A stretch of 64,000 nt of DNA from Halalkalibacter oceani (GTDB lineage: Bacteria > Bacillota > Bacilli > Bacillales > Bacillaceae_D), in assembly GCF_040544555.1 (NCBI RefSeq), contig NZ_JBEPKD010000006.1, forward strand, positions 62,001 to 126,000, in the 5' to 3' direction. Shown piece after piece: positions 33,348 to 41,762 of this stretch; the first letter of the stretch is position 1; every line of letters starts with the position of its first letter. Under the pieces are notes generated by a model. The model saw only the letters and a list, made by a program, of their open reading frames with translations, was not told the origin of the DNA and ran no database searches. Both the position numbers and the translations under genes were made by a program.

Positions 33348-34850
33348 ATGTCAAAAGAAAAGATGTCCCCGGAGCAAAAAAAAGGGTTACATACCGTCAT
33401 ATTAGGATATTTTATGGTGCAGTTTGCCCTCGTCCCGGTGGCGGCGATGCTGCCAAGCGTCAGCCGGGATCTTGGGCTGACGATGACCGAAAGCGGCTGG
33501 ATTATGGCCATCTATTTATTATCTTTAACCGGGCTGCTGTTGATTTCGGGGAGAATTGGTGACCAGTTTGGCGACAAAAAAGTATTTACAACCGGGACGG
33601 TTATTTTTTTAGTAGCGTCCATTGCTTGTGGGTTTGCAGCTTCTTACATGCAGCTGTTTTTATTTCGCGCTCTGCAAGGGATCGGAACTGCGCTCATGTC
33701 GGGCAACGCGCTTTCGATCATTTCAAAGTTGTTTCCGGAGGGCGGGTTGAGGGCGCGCGCTTTTGGCAAAGTGACGTCCGCTGCGGCATTCGGTTCGCTG
33801 ATCGGCATTTGCATTAGTACAATCTTTCTTCAGTTTTTTAGCTGGCGCCTTATTTTCTGGATTACGATTCCGATGGCGATTCTCGTTCTATGTCTCGTGT
33901 ATACCATTAAGGAAAAGAAAGTCGAGGCCACATCGGCGAAAATTGATTTGCGCGGAGCTTTGCTGATTTATGTCATTATCGTTTCGACCGTTTTTTATGT
34001 AAGCGCGATTCCTGATTTCGGCAGCTGCAGTCCGACTGCGGGAGGAATGCAGGCCCTTACCTGTCAGCCTCTGTTCCCGTTTGTCGTGCCTTTATTCCTA
34101 ATCGGGTTGACGCTTTTGCTGATCAAAGTGGAAAGGCAGGCGGAACAGCCGATCCTTATTCTGCATGAATTTAAAAATCAGTTATTCGTTTCGTCGCTAG
34201 GCGCGAATTTTATTCTTCACCTGGCGATGATCAATGTTACTTTCTTTGTCCCGTTCTTAGTCGAGGACGGCTTGGGGATGGCGCCGGTTTATGCCGGGAT
34301 TGTGCTCATTTCGGTGGAATTCATGAATGCAATCTTTCCACGGATCGGAGGAGCAATTTATGATCGTACAGGCTCAAACGCCATTCGGCCCATCGGGATG
34401 GGTATCATTCTTTCAGGCTTTATCATTTATTGGTTTGTCCTCGGTTCGACCTCTCTTATTCCGTATATTCTGGTCGGTGCCTGGATTGGCGCGGGAATGG
34501 GGATATTCTGGTCGGTTAATAACAATGTCATCATGAATTCAATCAAGGGAAATTACCAAGGCTTTGCCTCAGGAATGCTGGAAACGACCAGGCAAATGGG
34601 TCATACGTTTGCTTCGGCCATTTCAGCCGTTGCGATGACGTTGGGCGTCATGAGCAGCGACATTTCTTTAAAAATTCACGGCCACGGAAGCGGGGGAGGG
34701 GGCAACCTTGATGCAAGCACGATTTTCGATGGCAGCAAAAATATTATTATGGTCAGCATCCTGCTGGCGTTAATCGGTTTCCGACTCGCATTTTATCAGG
34801 AGCGCAAGGCAAGCGTTCTCGCTGAAGAAGCGCCGGCTCAGCAGCAGTAA
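33348..34850 (+). CDS. MFS transporter, DHA2 (EmrB/QacA) family, 14 TM
   Basis: 500-aa integral membrane protein with about 14 hydrophobic segments. It has the drug:H+ antiporter motif A (GRIGDQFGDKKVF) after TM2 and motif-C-like Gly-rich segments in TM5. The start ATG 33348 follows AAAGGAGGGG; an earlier ATG at 33318 lacks a site. It lies downstream of a LacI repressor with a matching operator and upstream of an SDR gene. DHA2 proteins usually export drugs or other organic molecules, but the LacI control suggests handling of a metabolite. Confidence 0.9.
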   Translation: MSKEKMSPEQKKGLHTVILGYFMVQFALVPVAAMLPSVSRDLGLTMTESGWIMAIYLLSLTGLLLISGRIGDQFGDKKVFTTGTVIFLVASIACGFAASYMQLFLFRALQGIGTALMSGNALSIISKLFPEGGLRARAFGKVTSAAAFGSLIGICISTIFLQFFSWRLIFWITIPMAILVLCLVYTIKEKKVEATSAKIDLRGALLIYVIIVSTVFYVSAIPDFGSCSPTAGGMQALTCQPLFPFVVPLFLIGLTLLLIKVERQAEQPILILHEFKNQLFVSSLGANFILHLAMINVTFFVPFLVEDGLGMAPVYAGIVLISVEFMNAIFPRIGGAIYDRTGSNAIRPIGMGIILSGFIIYWFVLGSTSLIPYILVGAWIGAGMGIFWSVNNNVIMNSIKGNYQGFASGMLETTRQMGHTFASAISAVAMTLGVMSSDISLKIHGHGSGGGGNLDASTIFDGSKNIIMVSILLALIGFRLAFYQERKASVLAEEAPAQQQ

Positions 34851-34920
34851 GCGGCTGCTGAGCCGCTTGGGCTGAGCGTGTAAAGACTGGAATCAAACGA
34901 AAAGTTTTCAGAATATTCAA

Positions 34921-34949
34921 TTGACTATTTTTACTATTGGTGGTAAAGT
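34921..34949 (+). promoter_or_regulatory. Sigma-A promoter of the SDR gene
   Basis: TTGACT, 17 bp, TAAAGT; the SDR start codon is 33 bp further on. Confidence 0.55.
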
Positions 34950-34982
34950 TCTTTTGATTTTACGAGAAAGCGAGGAGATAGA

Positions 34983-35744
34983 ATGAGAGTAGCAGAACAG
35001 GTGGCTGTCGTGACAGGAGCAACTTCTGGCCTTGGGGAAGCGATAGCGAAAAGAATGGCCGAAGAAGGAGCGAAGGTGGCTGTCGTAGGAAGGAATCAGA
35101 AGCGTGGCGAAGGAGTAGTGGCCCACATCCGGCAGAAAGGTGGCGTGGCCGAGTTCTTTCAGGCAGATGTCACGGTTGAAGCAGAAGTGGAAGCGATGAT
35201 TGAGGCGGTCAGCCGGCAGTTCGGCAAGCTCGATATCGTCGTCAATAACGCCGGTGTCGTGATCCCAGGCAGCGTGGCAACGGTGAAAAAGGAAGAGTGG
35301 GATGAGGTTTTTGCCGTCAATGTTACCTCTACTTATTTGGTAAGCCATTACAGCCTGCCGCATCTGATCAAGCAAAAGTCCGGCTCTATCATTAATATTG
35401 CGTCAGAAGCAGGGTTGAAAGGATTGGCCAACCGGGCAGCTTATTGTGCAGCGAAGGCGGCCGTCGTAGGGATGACAAAAGCGATGACCGTTGACCATGC
35501 GGCAGATGGCGTGCGGGTAAATTGCATTTGTCCCGGGACGATTGAAACGCCAATGATAAAAGAAATGCTCGCTAAGCACCCGCAGCCGGAGGAGCTGATG
35601 GAGCAGTTTTTTAGCCGCCGCGTTACGCCGCAGTTAGGAACAGCTGAAGAAATTGCTGAAGCATGTGTTTATTTTGCTCTGCCGGACAACAAGTATGTCA
35701 CCGGAGCGGTCTTATCGATCGATGGGGGAGCCCTGGCAAAATAA
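34983..35744 (+). CDS. SDR family NAD(P)-dependent oxidoreductase
   Basis: 253-aa classical short-chain dehydrogenase. Cofactor motif TGATSGLG (11-18), NNAG (88-91), catalytic Ser141, Tyr154 and Lys158 (YCAAK), and C-terminal SIDGG. It reduces a ketone or oxidises an alcohol with NAD(P)H; the substrate is not evident. CGAGGAGATAG precedes the ATG and it has its own promoter, but its position after the LacI/MFS pair suggests a shared metabolite. Confidence 0.93.
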   Translation: MRVAEQVAVVTGATSGLGEAIAKRMAEEGAKVAVVGRNQKRGEGVVAHIRQKGGVAEFFQADVTVEAEVEAMIEAVSRQFGKLDIVVNNAGVVIPGSVATVKKEEWDEVFAVNVTSTYLVSHYSLPHLIKQKSGSIINIASEAGLKGLANRAAYCAAKAAVVGMTKAMTVDHAADGVRVNCICPGTIETPMIKEMLAKHPQPEELMEQFFSRRVTPQLGTAEEIAEACVYFALPDNKYVTGAVLSIDGGALAK

Positions 35745-35854
35745 AAAGAAGCTAAATTATGAAAAATCTTGGGAACTATATACAAAATATTAGAAATTGT
35801 AATATATTTATACGGAGAAGTAAAAAATTTTGGATATTTTCTAGGAGGGATATT

Positions 35855-38083
35855 TTGAGAAGTAGCAAAAGATTAGGTATTTTATCATTGGCGGCTGTAG
35901 TTGGATTGGGGACTTTTGCCCCCGTGGCGGGGGCGAGCGCGCTTCCGGTCCAAGAGGGGGCTCAGCCTGTTGAGATTAAAATATCTTCTACGGAAAACAT
36001 TGTTGAAAAACAGCAGCTGATTGATAAGCTAAAAGAATTATTCCCAGGTACATTTGATTTTCTAAGTGCTGATGATTTCCAGATGGGAAGTGGCTTTCGT
36101 TATGGCGGCGAGGATGAGGATGTCGTTCGCTATGCATTGGATTTCGATAAAGAAATGGGTAACGGCAAGTATGTGTACGGGAATGCGCTTTTTGTCGGGG
36201 AAGATTTACATATTGAGCAATTTAACTACCAGCCAGCAGATCTGTCTGATGCCTTATTCCCTGGCAAGATAACAAAGGAAGAAGCCGAAGAGATCGCTTT
36301 GGAGCTTCTCGGACGGTATCCGGATGGTAGCTCTTATCAATTATCAGACGATCAATTTTTTTATTACGGCAACCAGACATTAACGGAACCGATTCGTTAT
36401 CACTTCACATTTAATCGTCTGCATAACGGGGTACCAGTGGCTGATCAATCTTTGCAGGTTACCGTACTGGCCAATGGCGTCGTGACTGATTTTTATAAGA
36501 TTGAGAATGGCAGCGAGGACCACAGCTATGATGCGGCCGATGCTGTGATTGATGAAGAAAATGTAGTGGAGAAAATAAAAGAAAACATTCATTTACAGCT
36601 ACACTATCAAATTCGTTACGATGAACCAAATAGTAAAAAAGTAGAGCTCGTCTATTCTCCTTTCCCTCTCGTAACAGGCGTTCACGCTTTGTCAGGTGAC
36701 TGGAAGACAGCAGCCGCCTTTAGTGAAGAAGTGCCTACCCTTGGTGAATTCACGATGCTCACTGATGAGCCGCTGGAATCCGCCGGGAACGAAATAACGC
36801 TGGAAGCAGCGCGCCGTTTTGCTGAAGAACTGCTGGCGATTGATTCAGATGAAGTGAAGCTCCGTATTGAATCGGTCGAACGGAGGGACAACAGCTATAG
36901 TGGACGTGAAGTAATTAGCGTCAACTATATGTATGAGTATCGCAATGGCGGGTACGGAACGAATCTTGAGCTTGATGCACAAACGGGCGAAATTGTGAAT
37001 TATTACAATATTAAGCGGGACGTCCTGAACGAAATCGGGCAGGAGCCAAACCTTGGACGTACGTTATCCGAGGAAGAAGCATTGACGAAGGCAGTCGATT
37101 ATTTAGAGGAATATGCACCATCGTATTTGCATCACTATGCTTACCCGGTGAAAGAGAATGGTTATTCCTATAATAATGAATTCAACTTTGTCTTTCCACG
37201 GATTGAAAACGGACTTGAAGTAGTAGGCAATCAGTTGTTTGTAACCGTCTCACCGGACGGCGAATTGATTAATCTTGCCGCTGAATTCGAGGAAATTGAT
37301 CAATGGCCTAATGCAGCAGAAGCAATCTCTGAAGAGGAGGCGATTGAACGATTTAATGAGGCTCTTCAAGTCTCGCTTTCTTACGTAAGAGATTATAGAG
37401 AGGATCAGGATCAGCATTATCATTTGCTCTATGTTCCGGCATTCTCTGACAAGGGCTACGCTTATCTGGATGCCTTAACTGGCCAGTGGGCAACCGGCGA
37501 AGATCGCGTGCTTCCAGAAGTTTCTCACCCTTGGGCGGAGGAGGAACTGAATCACTTGCTTCAGGCGGGTATTTTAACCGTTGATGATCCAGAAAACTTC
37601 AATGCTGATGAGAAGATTACGAAAGGAAAAGCACTAGAGGTCACAATGAAGTCACTCACGTATATTTATCCTCCATTCCCGGGAGAGAATGATCGCGCTC
37701 AGTCCTTTGACAATATCGGGCCGGATCATCCGCTCTTTCAAGTTGTAGAGCAGGCTGTGAATTACGGCGTGCTTGATACGGATGAAAGGGAATTTGCTCT
37801 TGATGAGCCGCTTACACGCGAAGAGTTGGCTGTCTGGTACATTAAAGCGCTCGGATTGGAAGCGGCGGGCAAGCATGATGAAATCTATCAATTAGGCTTT
37901 GCCGATACAAACCTCGTGACGGAGGAATATCGCGGATATGTCGCTCTGGCGAATGCGTTAGATCTTCTAACCGCCAGTCAGAACCAGTTCCGTCCAAAGG
38001 AAGAAACAACATATGCTCAATTAGCTGTTTCAAGCTTCCGTCTGGCGAGAGAAGCTGCCGAACAAAATCAAAGATTCTATTAA
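35855..38083 (+). CDS. Secreted S-layer-homology protein with YcdB/PepSY-like repeats
   Basis: The start is best placed at TTG 35855, directly behind AGGAGGG; an ATG at 35759 would add 32 unsuitable residues before the signal peptide. The resulting 742-aa protein begins LRSSKRLGILSLAAVV and has a signal peptide ending near AGASA. Residues about 40-560 hold several repeated alpha/beta units (TKEEAEEIALELL..., SEEEALTKAVDYL..., SEEEAIERFNEAL...), matching the YcdB/YcdC (DUF4901, PepSY-like) type. The last 170 residues form SLH modules (QSFDNIGPDHPLFQVVEQAV; LGFADTNLVTEEYRGYVALA), which bind secondary cell-wall polymer. It is a cell-surface protein, possibly a protease inhibitor or chaperone. 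Confidence 0.85.
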   Translation: MRSSKRLGILSLAAVVGLGTFAPVAGASALPVQEGAQPVEIKISSTENIVEKQQLIDKLKELFPGTFDFLSADDFQMGSGFRYGGEDEDVVRYALDFDKEMGNGKYVYGNALFVGEDLHIEQFNYQPADLSDALFPGKITKEEAEEIALELLGRYPDGSSYQLSDDQFFYYGNQTLTEPIRYHFTFNRLHNGVPVADQSLQVTVLANGVVTDFYKIENGSEDHSYDAADAVIDEENVVEKIKENIHLQLHYQIRYDEPNSKKVELVYSPFPLVTGVHALSGDWKTAAAFSEEVPTLGEFTMLTDEPLESAGNEITLEAARRFAEELLAIDSDEVKLRIESVERRDNSYSGREVISVNYMYEYRNGGYGTNLELDAQTGEIVNYYNIKRDVLNEIGQEPNLGRTLSEEEALTKAVDYLEEYAPSYLHHYAYPVKENGYSYNNEFNFVFPRIENGLEVVGNQLFVTVSPDGELINLAAEFEEIDQWPNAAEAISEEEAIERFNEALQVSLSYVRDYREDQDQHYHLLYVPAFSDKGYAYLDALTGQWATGEDRVLPEVSHPWAEEELNHLLQAGILTVDDPENFNADEKITKGKALEVTMKSLTYIYPPFPGENDRAQSFDNIGPDHPLFQVVEQAVNYGVLDTDEREFALDEPLTREELAVWYIKALGLEAAGKHDEIYQLGFADTNLVTEEYRGYVALANALDLLTASQNQFRPKEETTYAQLAVSSFRLAREAAEQNQRFY

Positions 38084-38102
38084 TAATCGGAAGAATCATC
38101 CT

Positions 38103-38148
38103 AGGGGGCTGGGGAAAAGGTTTATTTACCTTTTTCCCCAGCCCCTAA
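38103..38148 (+). terminator. Terminator after the SLH protein gene
   Basis: AGGGGGCTGGGGAAAAGG and CCTTTTTCCCCAGCCCCT form a stem of about 18 bp around a short AT loop, 20 bp after the stop codon. An A-rich stretch follows, so it may work mainly on the opposite strand or bidirectionally. Confidence 0.7.
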
Positions 38149-38302
38149 AATCATTTAAAATCCGTATTTAAAACAGACAGCTTCCCACAGAAAGCGACGT
38201 GTATGTCAGGAGCGTCATGGAGGTAAACTACTTGATCTCCCTTTCCAAGTGAATACCGCTCTTTCACGGCGATGAAAAAGAGACAGCATTGTCGATTAAA
38301 CA

Positions 38303-38332
38303 TTGACAATCAACGGTGAAGAAAGGTAAAAT
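38303..38332 (+). promoter_or_regulatory. Sigma-A promoter of yclNOP
   Basis: TTGACA, 18 bp, TAAAAT. The predicted start of transcription, about 38340, abuts the first Fur box. Confidence 0.65.
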
Positions 38333-38342
38333 GAGGCTGGAA

Positions 38343-38357
38343 CGATAATCATTATCA
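38343..38357. promoter_or_regulatory. Fur box 1
   Basis: CGATAATCATTATCA matches the Bacillus 7-1-7 Fur box TGATAATNATTATCA at 14 of 15 positions and covers the predicted transcription start. Confidence 0.85.
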
Positions 38358-38399
38358 ATATAATATCTCTCGCTGGAAGGCTTTCTTTTTACATGGTGT

Positions 38400-38414
38400 T
38401 GATAACCATTATCA
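38400..38414. promoter_or_regulatory. Fur box 2
   Basis: TGATAACCATTATCA matches the 7-1-7 Fur box at 14 of 15 positions, 43 bp downstream of box 1 in the leader. Confidence 0.8.
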
Positions 38415-38486
38415 TTTTTGATTACGCCATCAGCGATTGTACGTATTGAAAAAACCCTTAGCCAATAGAAAGAGCGGGAATTTTTA

Positions 38487-39440
38487 ATGAAGAAAAGATA
38501 TTTAGTGATTCTGTTAATTGTGTTATCCATTGTTTCTTTATTCATTGGTGTCCGTGATATTTCGCCACTCGACATTTTCTCGATGAATGAGGAGCAGGCT
38601 CAGACGATGTGGCTCGTACGGTTCCCGCGTCTGGTGAGTATTTTGATTGCAGGTGTCAGCATGAGTATTTGCGGGATGATTATGCAGCAGCTCACAAGAA
38701 ATAAATTCGTTTCACCGACGACGGCTGGAACGATGGATTCTGCCAGGCTTGGTATTCTTGTCTCGTTAATTTTGTTCAGCTCGGCAACGCCGCTGCAACA
38801 AATGCTGGTTGCCTTCGCTTTTGCGCTGGCGGGTACTTTTATTTTTATGCAAATTTTAGAGCGGATCAAATTTAAAAATACGATCTTTATTCCGCTGGTA
38901 GGATTAATGTTTGGAAATATTGTCAGCTCGATCACGACATTTTTTGCTTACCGTCATGATCTGATCCAAAATATGTCCGCCTGGTTACAAGGTAATTTCG
39001 CCACAATTATTAAAGGTAATTATGAGTTGCTTTACATAAGTATTCCTGGACTTATTCTTGCTTACTTATTCGCAAACCGCTTTACGGTGGCAGGGATGGG
39101 AGAAGAATTCTCCGTCAATCTCGGATTAAACTACAGGCGGGTCGTCAATTTAGGACTTATTATCGTTGCGCTGATTACATCCGTTGTCGTGTTAACGGTT
39201 GGAATGATCCCTTTTCTCGGTTTAATTATCCCTAATATTGTGACGATTTACCGCGGGGACAACCTGCGGGATAATCTTCCGTATACCGCTTTATTAGGAG
39301 CCATCTTTGTCCTGGCGTGTGATATTTTGGGCAGACTTATCATTTACCCTTATGAGATTGCCATTGGTTTGATGGTTGGTGTGATCGGAAGTGCGATTTT
39401 CCTCTATTTGCTACTAAGGAGGAAATCATATGGGTTTTAA
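38487..39440 (+). CDS. yclN: Iron-siderophore ABC permease YclN
   Basis: 317-aa FecCD/BtuC-type permease with about nine membrane segments. Blocks such as SRFPRLVSI-like VRFPRLVSILIAGVSMSICG, RNKFVSPTTAGTMD and IPFLGLIIPNIVTIYRGDN closely follow B. subtilis YclN, part of the petrobactin (catecholate siderophore) importer YclNOPQ. It lies behind two Fur boxes and a sigma-A promoter, so it is iron-repressed. It overlaps yclO by 11 bp. The Shine-Dalgarno (GCGGGAA) is modest. Confidence 0.92.
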   Translation: MKKRYLVILLIVLSIVSLFIGVRDISPLDIFSMNEEQAQTMWLVRFPRLVSILIAGVSMSICGMIMQQLTRNKFVSPTTAGTMDSARLGILVSLILFSSATPLQQMLVAFAFALAGTFIFMQILERIKFKNTIFIPLVGLMFGNIVSSITTFFAYRHDLIQNMSAWLQGNFATIIKGNYELLYISIPGLILAYLFANRFTVAGMGEEFSVNLGLNYRRVVNLGLIIVALITSVVVLTVGMIPFLGLIIPNIVTIYRGDNLRDNLPYTALLGAIFVLACDILGRLIIYPYEIAIGLMVGVIGSAIFLYLLLRRKSYGF

Positions 39441-40380
39441 GTCGAAAATTATTGCTCTAGCTGTCCTGTCCGTCATTTTAATCGCGGTCTTTATGACGAT
39501 CAGCGCCAATGGAAATTGGGAATACATTTTGCCGAGAAGAGGATTCCGCGTTTTGGCGATTGTCATCACCGGAGCGGCGATTGCCTTTTCAACGGTTATT
39601 TTCCAGACGATTACGAACAACCGGATTTTGACGCCGAGTATCATCGGACTGGATTCTCTTTATTTGCTGCTACAAACATTTATGATTTTTGCCTTTGGTT
39701 CAATCGGTTTTACACTGATTCATCCATATGTCAACTTTCTCTTATCCGTCACATTGATGGTCGTGTTCGCGGGAGTTCTTTATAAGCTTCTCTTTAAAAG
39801 AGAAGGGCAAAATATTTATTTGCTGCTCTTGATCGGGCTTGTCTTCGGGACCTTGTTTTCAAGCTTGTCGACCTTCATGCAAGTGCTGATCGATCCAAAC
39901 GAGTTCATGACCGTGCAGGATCGGATGTTTGCCAGCTTCAATAATGTCAATACCGATTTGCTTGGGATATCTATTGTTCTGATTCTGTTATTAAGTCTCT
40001 ATTTTTATCGTTTTATTAAATATTTGGATGTGATTTCGCTCGGCCGGGAGCAGGCGATTAATTTAGGAGTCGATTATGATTATGTTGTTAAACGGCTGCT
40101 GTTCATCGTCGCGATCCTCGTTTCGATCGCAACGGCGCTTGTCGGTCCGATTACATTCCTCGGGCTGCTCGTGGCCAATGTCGCGCACGAATTCATGAAA
40201 ACATATCAGCATAAATATTTAATTACTGCAGCGATCTTTATTAGTATTATCGCCCTTGTCGGTGGCCAGTTAATCGTGGAACGGGTCTTTACGTTTTCAA
40301 CGACACTTAGCGTCATTGTCAACTTCATCGGCGGAGTTTATTTCCTATATTTATTGTTAAAGGAGAGTAAAAAATGGTAG
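39430..40380 (+). CDS. yclO: Iron-siderophore ABC permease YclO
   Basis: 316-aa second FecCD-type permease of the heterodimeric channel. The conserved GPITFLGLLVANVAHE segment and TPSIIGLDSLYLL match the YclO type. AAGGAGG precedes ATG 39430, inside the end of yclN. It overlaps yclP by 7 bp, so the three genes are translationally coupled. Confidence 0.92.
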   Translation: MGFKSKIIALAVLSVILIAVFMTISANGNWEYILPRRGFRVLAIVITGAAIAFSTVIFQTITNNRILTPSIIGLDSLYLLLQTFMIFAFGSIGFTLIHPYVNFLLSVTLMVVFAGVLYKLLFKREGQNIYLLLLIGLVFGTLFSSLSTFMQVLIDPNEFMTVQDRMFASFNNVNTDLLGISIVLILLLSLYFYRFIKYLDVISLGREQAINLGVDYDYVVKRLLFIVAILVSIATALVGPITFLGLLVANVAHEFMKTYQHKYLITAAIFISIIALVGGQLIVERVFTFSTTLSVIVNFIGGVYFLYLLLKESKKW

Positions 40381-41132
40381 AAGTCATTGATGTAACGAAG
40401 CAATATGCAACGAAAAATGTCGTCGACCATGTCACAGTCAGCATTAAAAAACAGCAAATCACCTCGTTCATTGGTCCGAATGGTGCTGGAAAAAGTACGC
40501 TCCTTTCGATTGTCAGCCGTTTGATTGCCAAGGATTCAGGAGATGTACGGATCGATGACGTTGATATAACGAAAACAAAAAGCCGGGATCTGGCAAAGAA
40601 AATCTCGATCTTGAAGCAAACCAACCATATTTCGTTGCGGTTAACGATAAGAGAGCTTGTCTCGTTCGGACGTTTCCCTTATTCGCAGGGAAACTTAACA
40701 AAAGAGGATAAGAAGCATATTGACGAAGCGATTGCCTATATGGAGCTTGAGGATATTCAGGATAAATTTCTTGACCAGTTAAGTGGCGGGCAGCGCCAGC
40801 GGGCTTATATCGCGATGGTCATTGCCCAGGATACCGAATATATTCTACTGGATGAGCCGCTTAACAATTTAGATATGAAGCACTCTGTGCAAATTATGAA
40901 GGTGCTTAGACGGATGGTAGATGAGCTTGGCAAAACGATCGTGATCGTGCTGCATGATATTAACTTTGCTTCATGTTATTCCGATCATATTGTCGCCTTG
41001 AAGGACGGGAAGGTTGTCAAGCAGGGAACGACTCCGGAAATTATTAACAGAGAAGTGCTGAAAGAAATTTACGATATGGATATTCCGATTAACGATATTA
41101 ACAACTGCAAGATTTGTGTCTATTTCACGTAG
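40374..41132 (+). CDS. yclP: Iron-siderophore ABC ATPase YclP
   Basis: 252-aa ATPase with Walker A GPNGAGKST, signature LSGGQRQR, Walker B YILLDEP, and H-loop IVLHDINFA. Closely resembles YclP of the petrobactin importer. In B. subtilis the binding lipoprotein gene yclQ follows. Here transcription is ended by terminators and the next gene is on the other strand, so the receptor must be encoded elsewhere. Confidence 0.93.
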   Translation: MVEVIDVTKQYATKNVVDHVTVSIKKQQITSFIGPNGAGKSTLLSIVSRLIAKDSGDVRIDDVDITKTKSRDLAKKISILKQTNHISLRLTIRELVSFGRFPYSQGNLTKEDKKHIDEAIAYMELEDIQDKFLDQLSGGQRQRAYIAMVIAQDTEYILLDEPLNNLDMKHSVQIMKVLRRMVDELGKTIVIVLHDINFASCYSDHIVALKDGKVVKQGTTPEIINREVLKEIYDMDIPINDINNCKICVYFT

Positions 41133-41147
41133 GTGAATGCTGAGTAT

Positions 41148-41200
41148 AAGAGGCCGTCGACAAAGGGGTTTCACGTTTCCTTTGAGGCGGCCTTGTTTTG
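41148..41200 (+). terminator. Terminator of yclNOP
   Basis: GAGGCCGTCGACAAAGG pairs imperfectly with CCTTTGAGGCGGCCTT and is followed by TGTTTTGTT, 16 bp after the yclP stop. Confidence 0.75.
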
Positions 41201-41213
41201 TTATGTGAAAGAT

Positions 41214-41243
41214 AAAGGCTGCGCCACCTTGACGGCAGCCTTT
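41214..41243 (-). terminator. Terminator of the minus-strand membrane protein gene
   Basis: AAAGGCTGC and GCAGCCTTT form a perfect 9-bp stem just after the stop codon at 41248 (minus strand); the T-rich trail on that strand is short. Confidence 0.6.
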
Positions 41244-41247
41244 GTTT

Positions 41248-41685
41248 CTACCGGATCAGCGTTTGTAAAATCTCCTCTACTTCTGACGTTTTATTCAGAT
41301 AATAGGTTGCGAAAACAACGAGGAAGATGGTCAATAGGGGAAAGTACAACGCAGTGTAGGCCGCCATATTAAGCCTCGATCTGACATCTTTTTTGAAAAA
41401 TACAACACTGCCTGCTGTAAGGAGAGAAAAACCAACGATGAAGAGATGCCAATGGTGCTTGATTTTCTCCATTAATAAGGTTAATGAAATTAATTGTTCT
41501 ATGTTGCCTTCTATAGGGACCGTATAGGATTCATGAGTAAGTATCCCGGTTTGAATGTCCATTGAATCCTCGTGCAGCTCACTATTAATGCCAAAGGGAT
41601 TCATATTTATGAGTGGAGGACCCCAGAGTAAAACAGCGGCGGTCAGCGTAAAGGCGATCAGAAAAGCCGTGTATTTCTTTTGCAT
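41248..41685 (-). CDS. Hypothetical membrane protein (145 aa)
   Basis: ATG 41685 is preceded by GGGAGG at 6 bp. The product begins with a membrane segment (about 5-22), then an extracellular stretch of about 55 residues, then two more membrane segments (about 80-97 and 108-132). No recognised domain. It lies 77 bp behind the DUF418 membrane protein gene on the same strand and may be co-transcribed with it. Convergent with yclP. Confidence 0.7.
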   Translation of the reverse strand: MQKKYTAFLIAFTLTAAVLLWGPPLINMNPFGINSELHEDSMDIQTGILTHESYTVPIEGNIEQLISLTLLMEKIKHHWHLFIVGFSLLTAGSVVFFKKDVRSRLNMAAYTALYFPLLTIFLVVFATYYLNKTSEVEEILQTLIR

Positions 41686-41762
41686 GTTCATCCTCCCGTT
41701 CTGATTTTGATAAAGGAAATAGCAGGAGGCCGAAGATGAACGGGCCCTCCTGCTTGCGTTAT

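Larger units (their letters stand above)
38149..38486. other. Regulatory region of yclNOP
   Basis: After the SLH terminator this region carries no gene. It holds a sigma-A promoter (38303-38332) and two Fur boxes (38343-38357 and 38400-38414). Confidence 0.7.
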
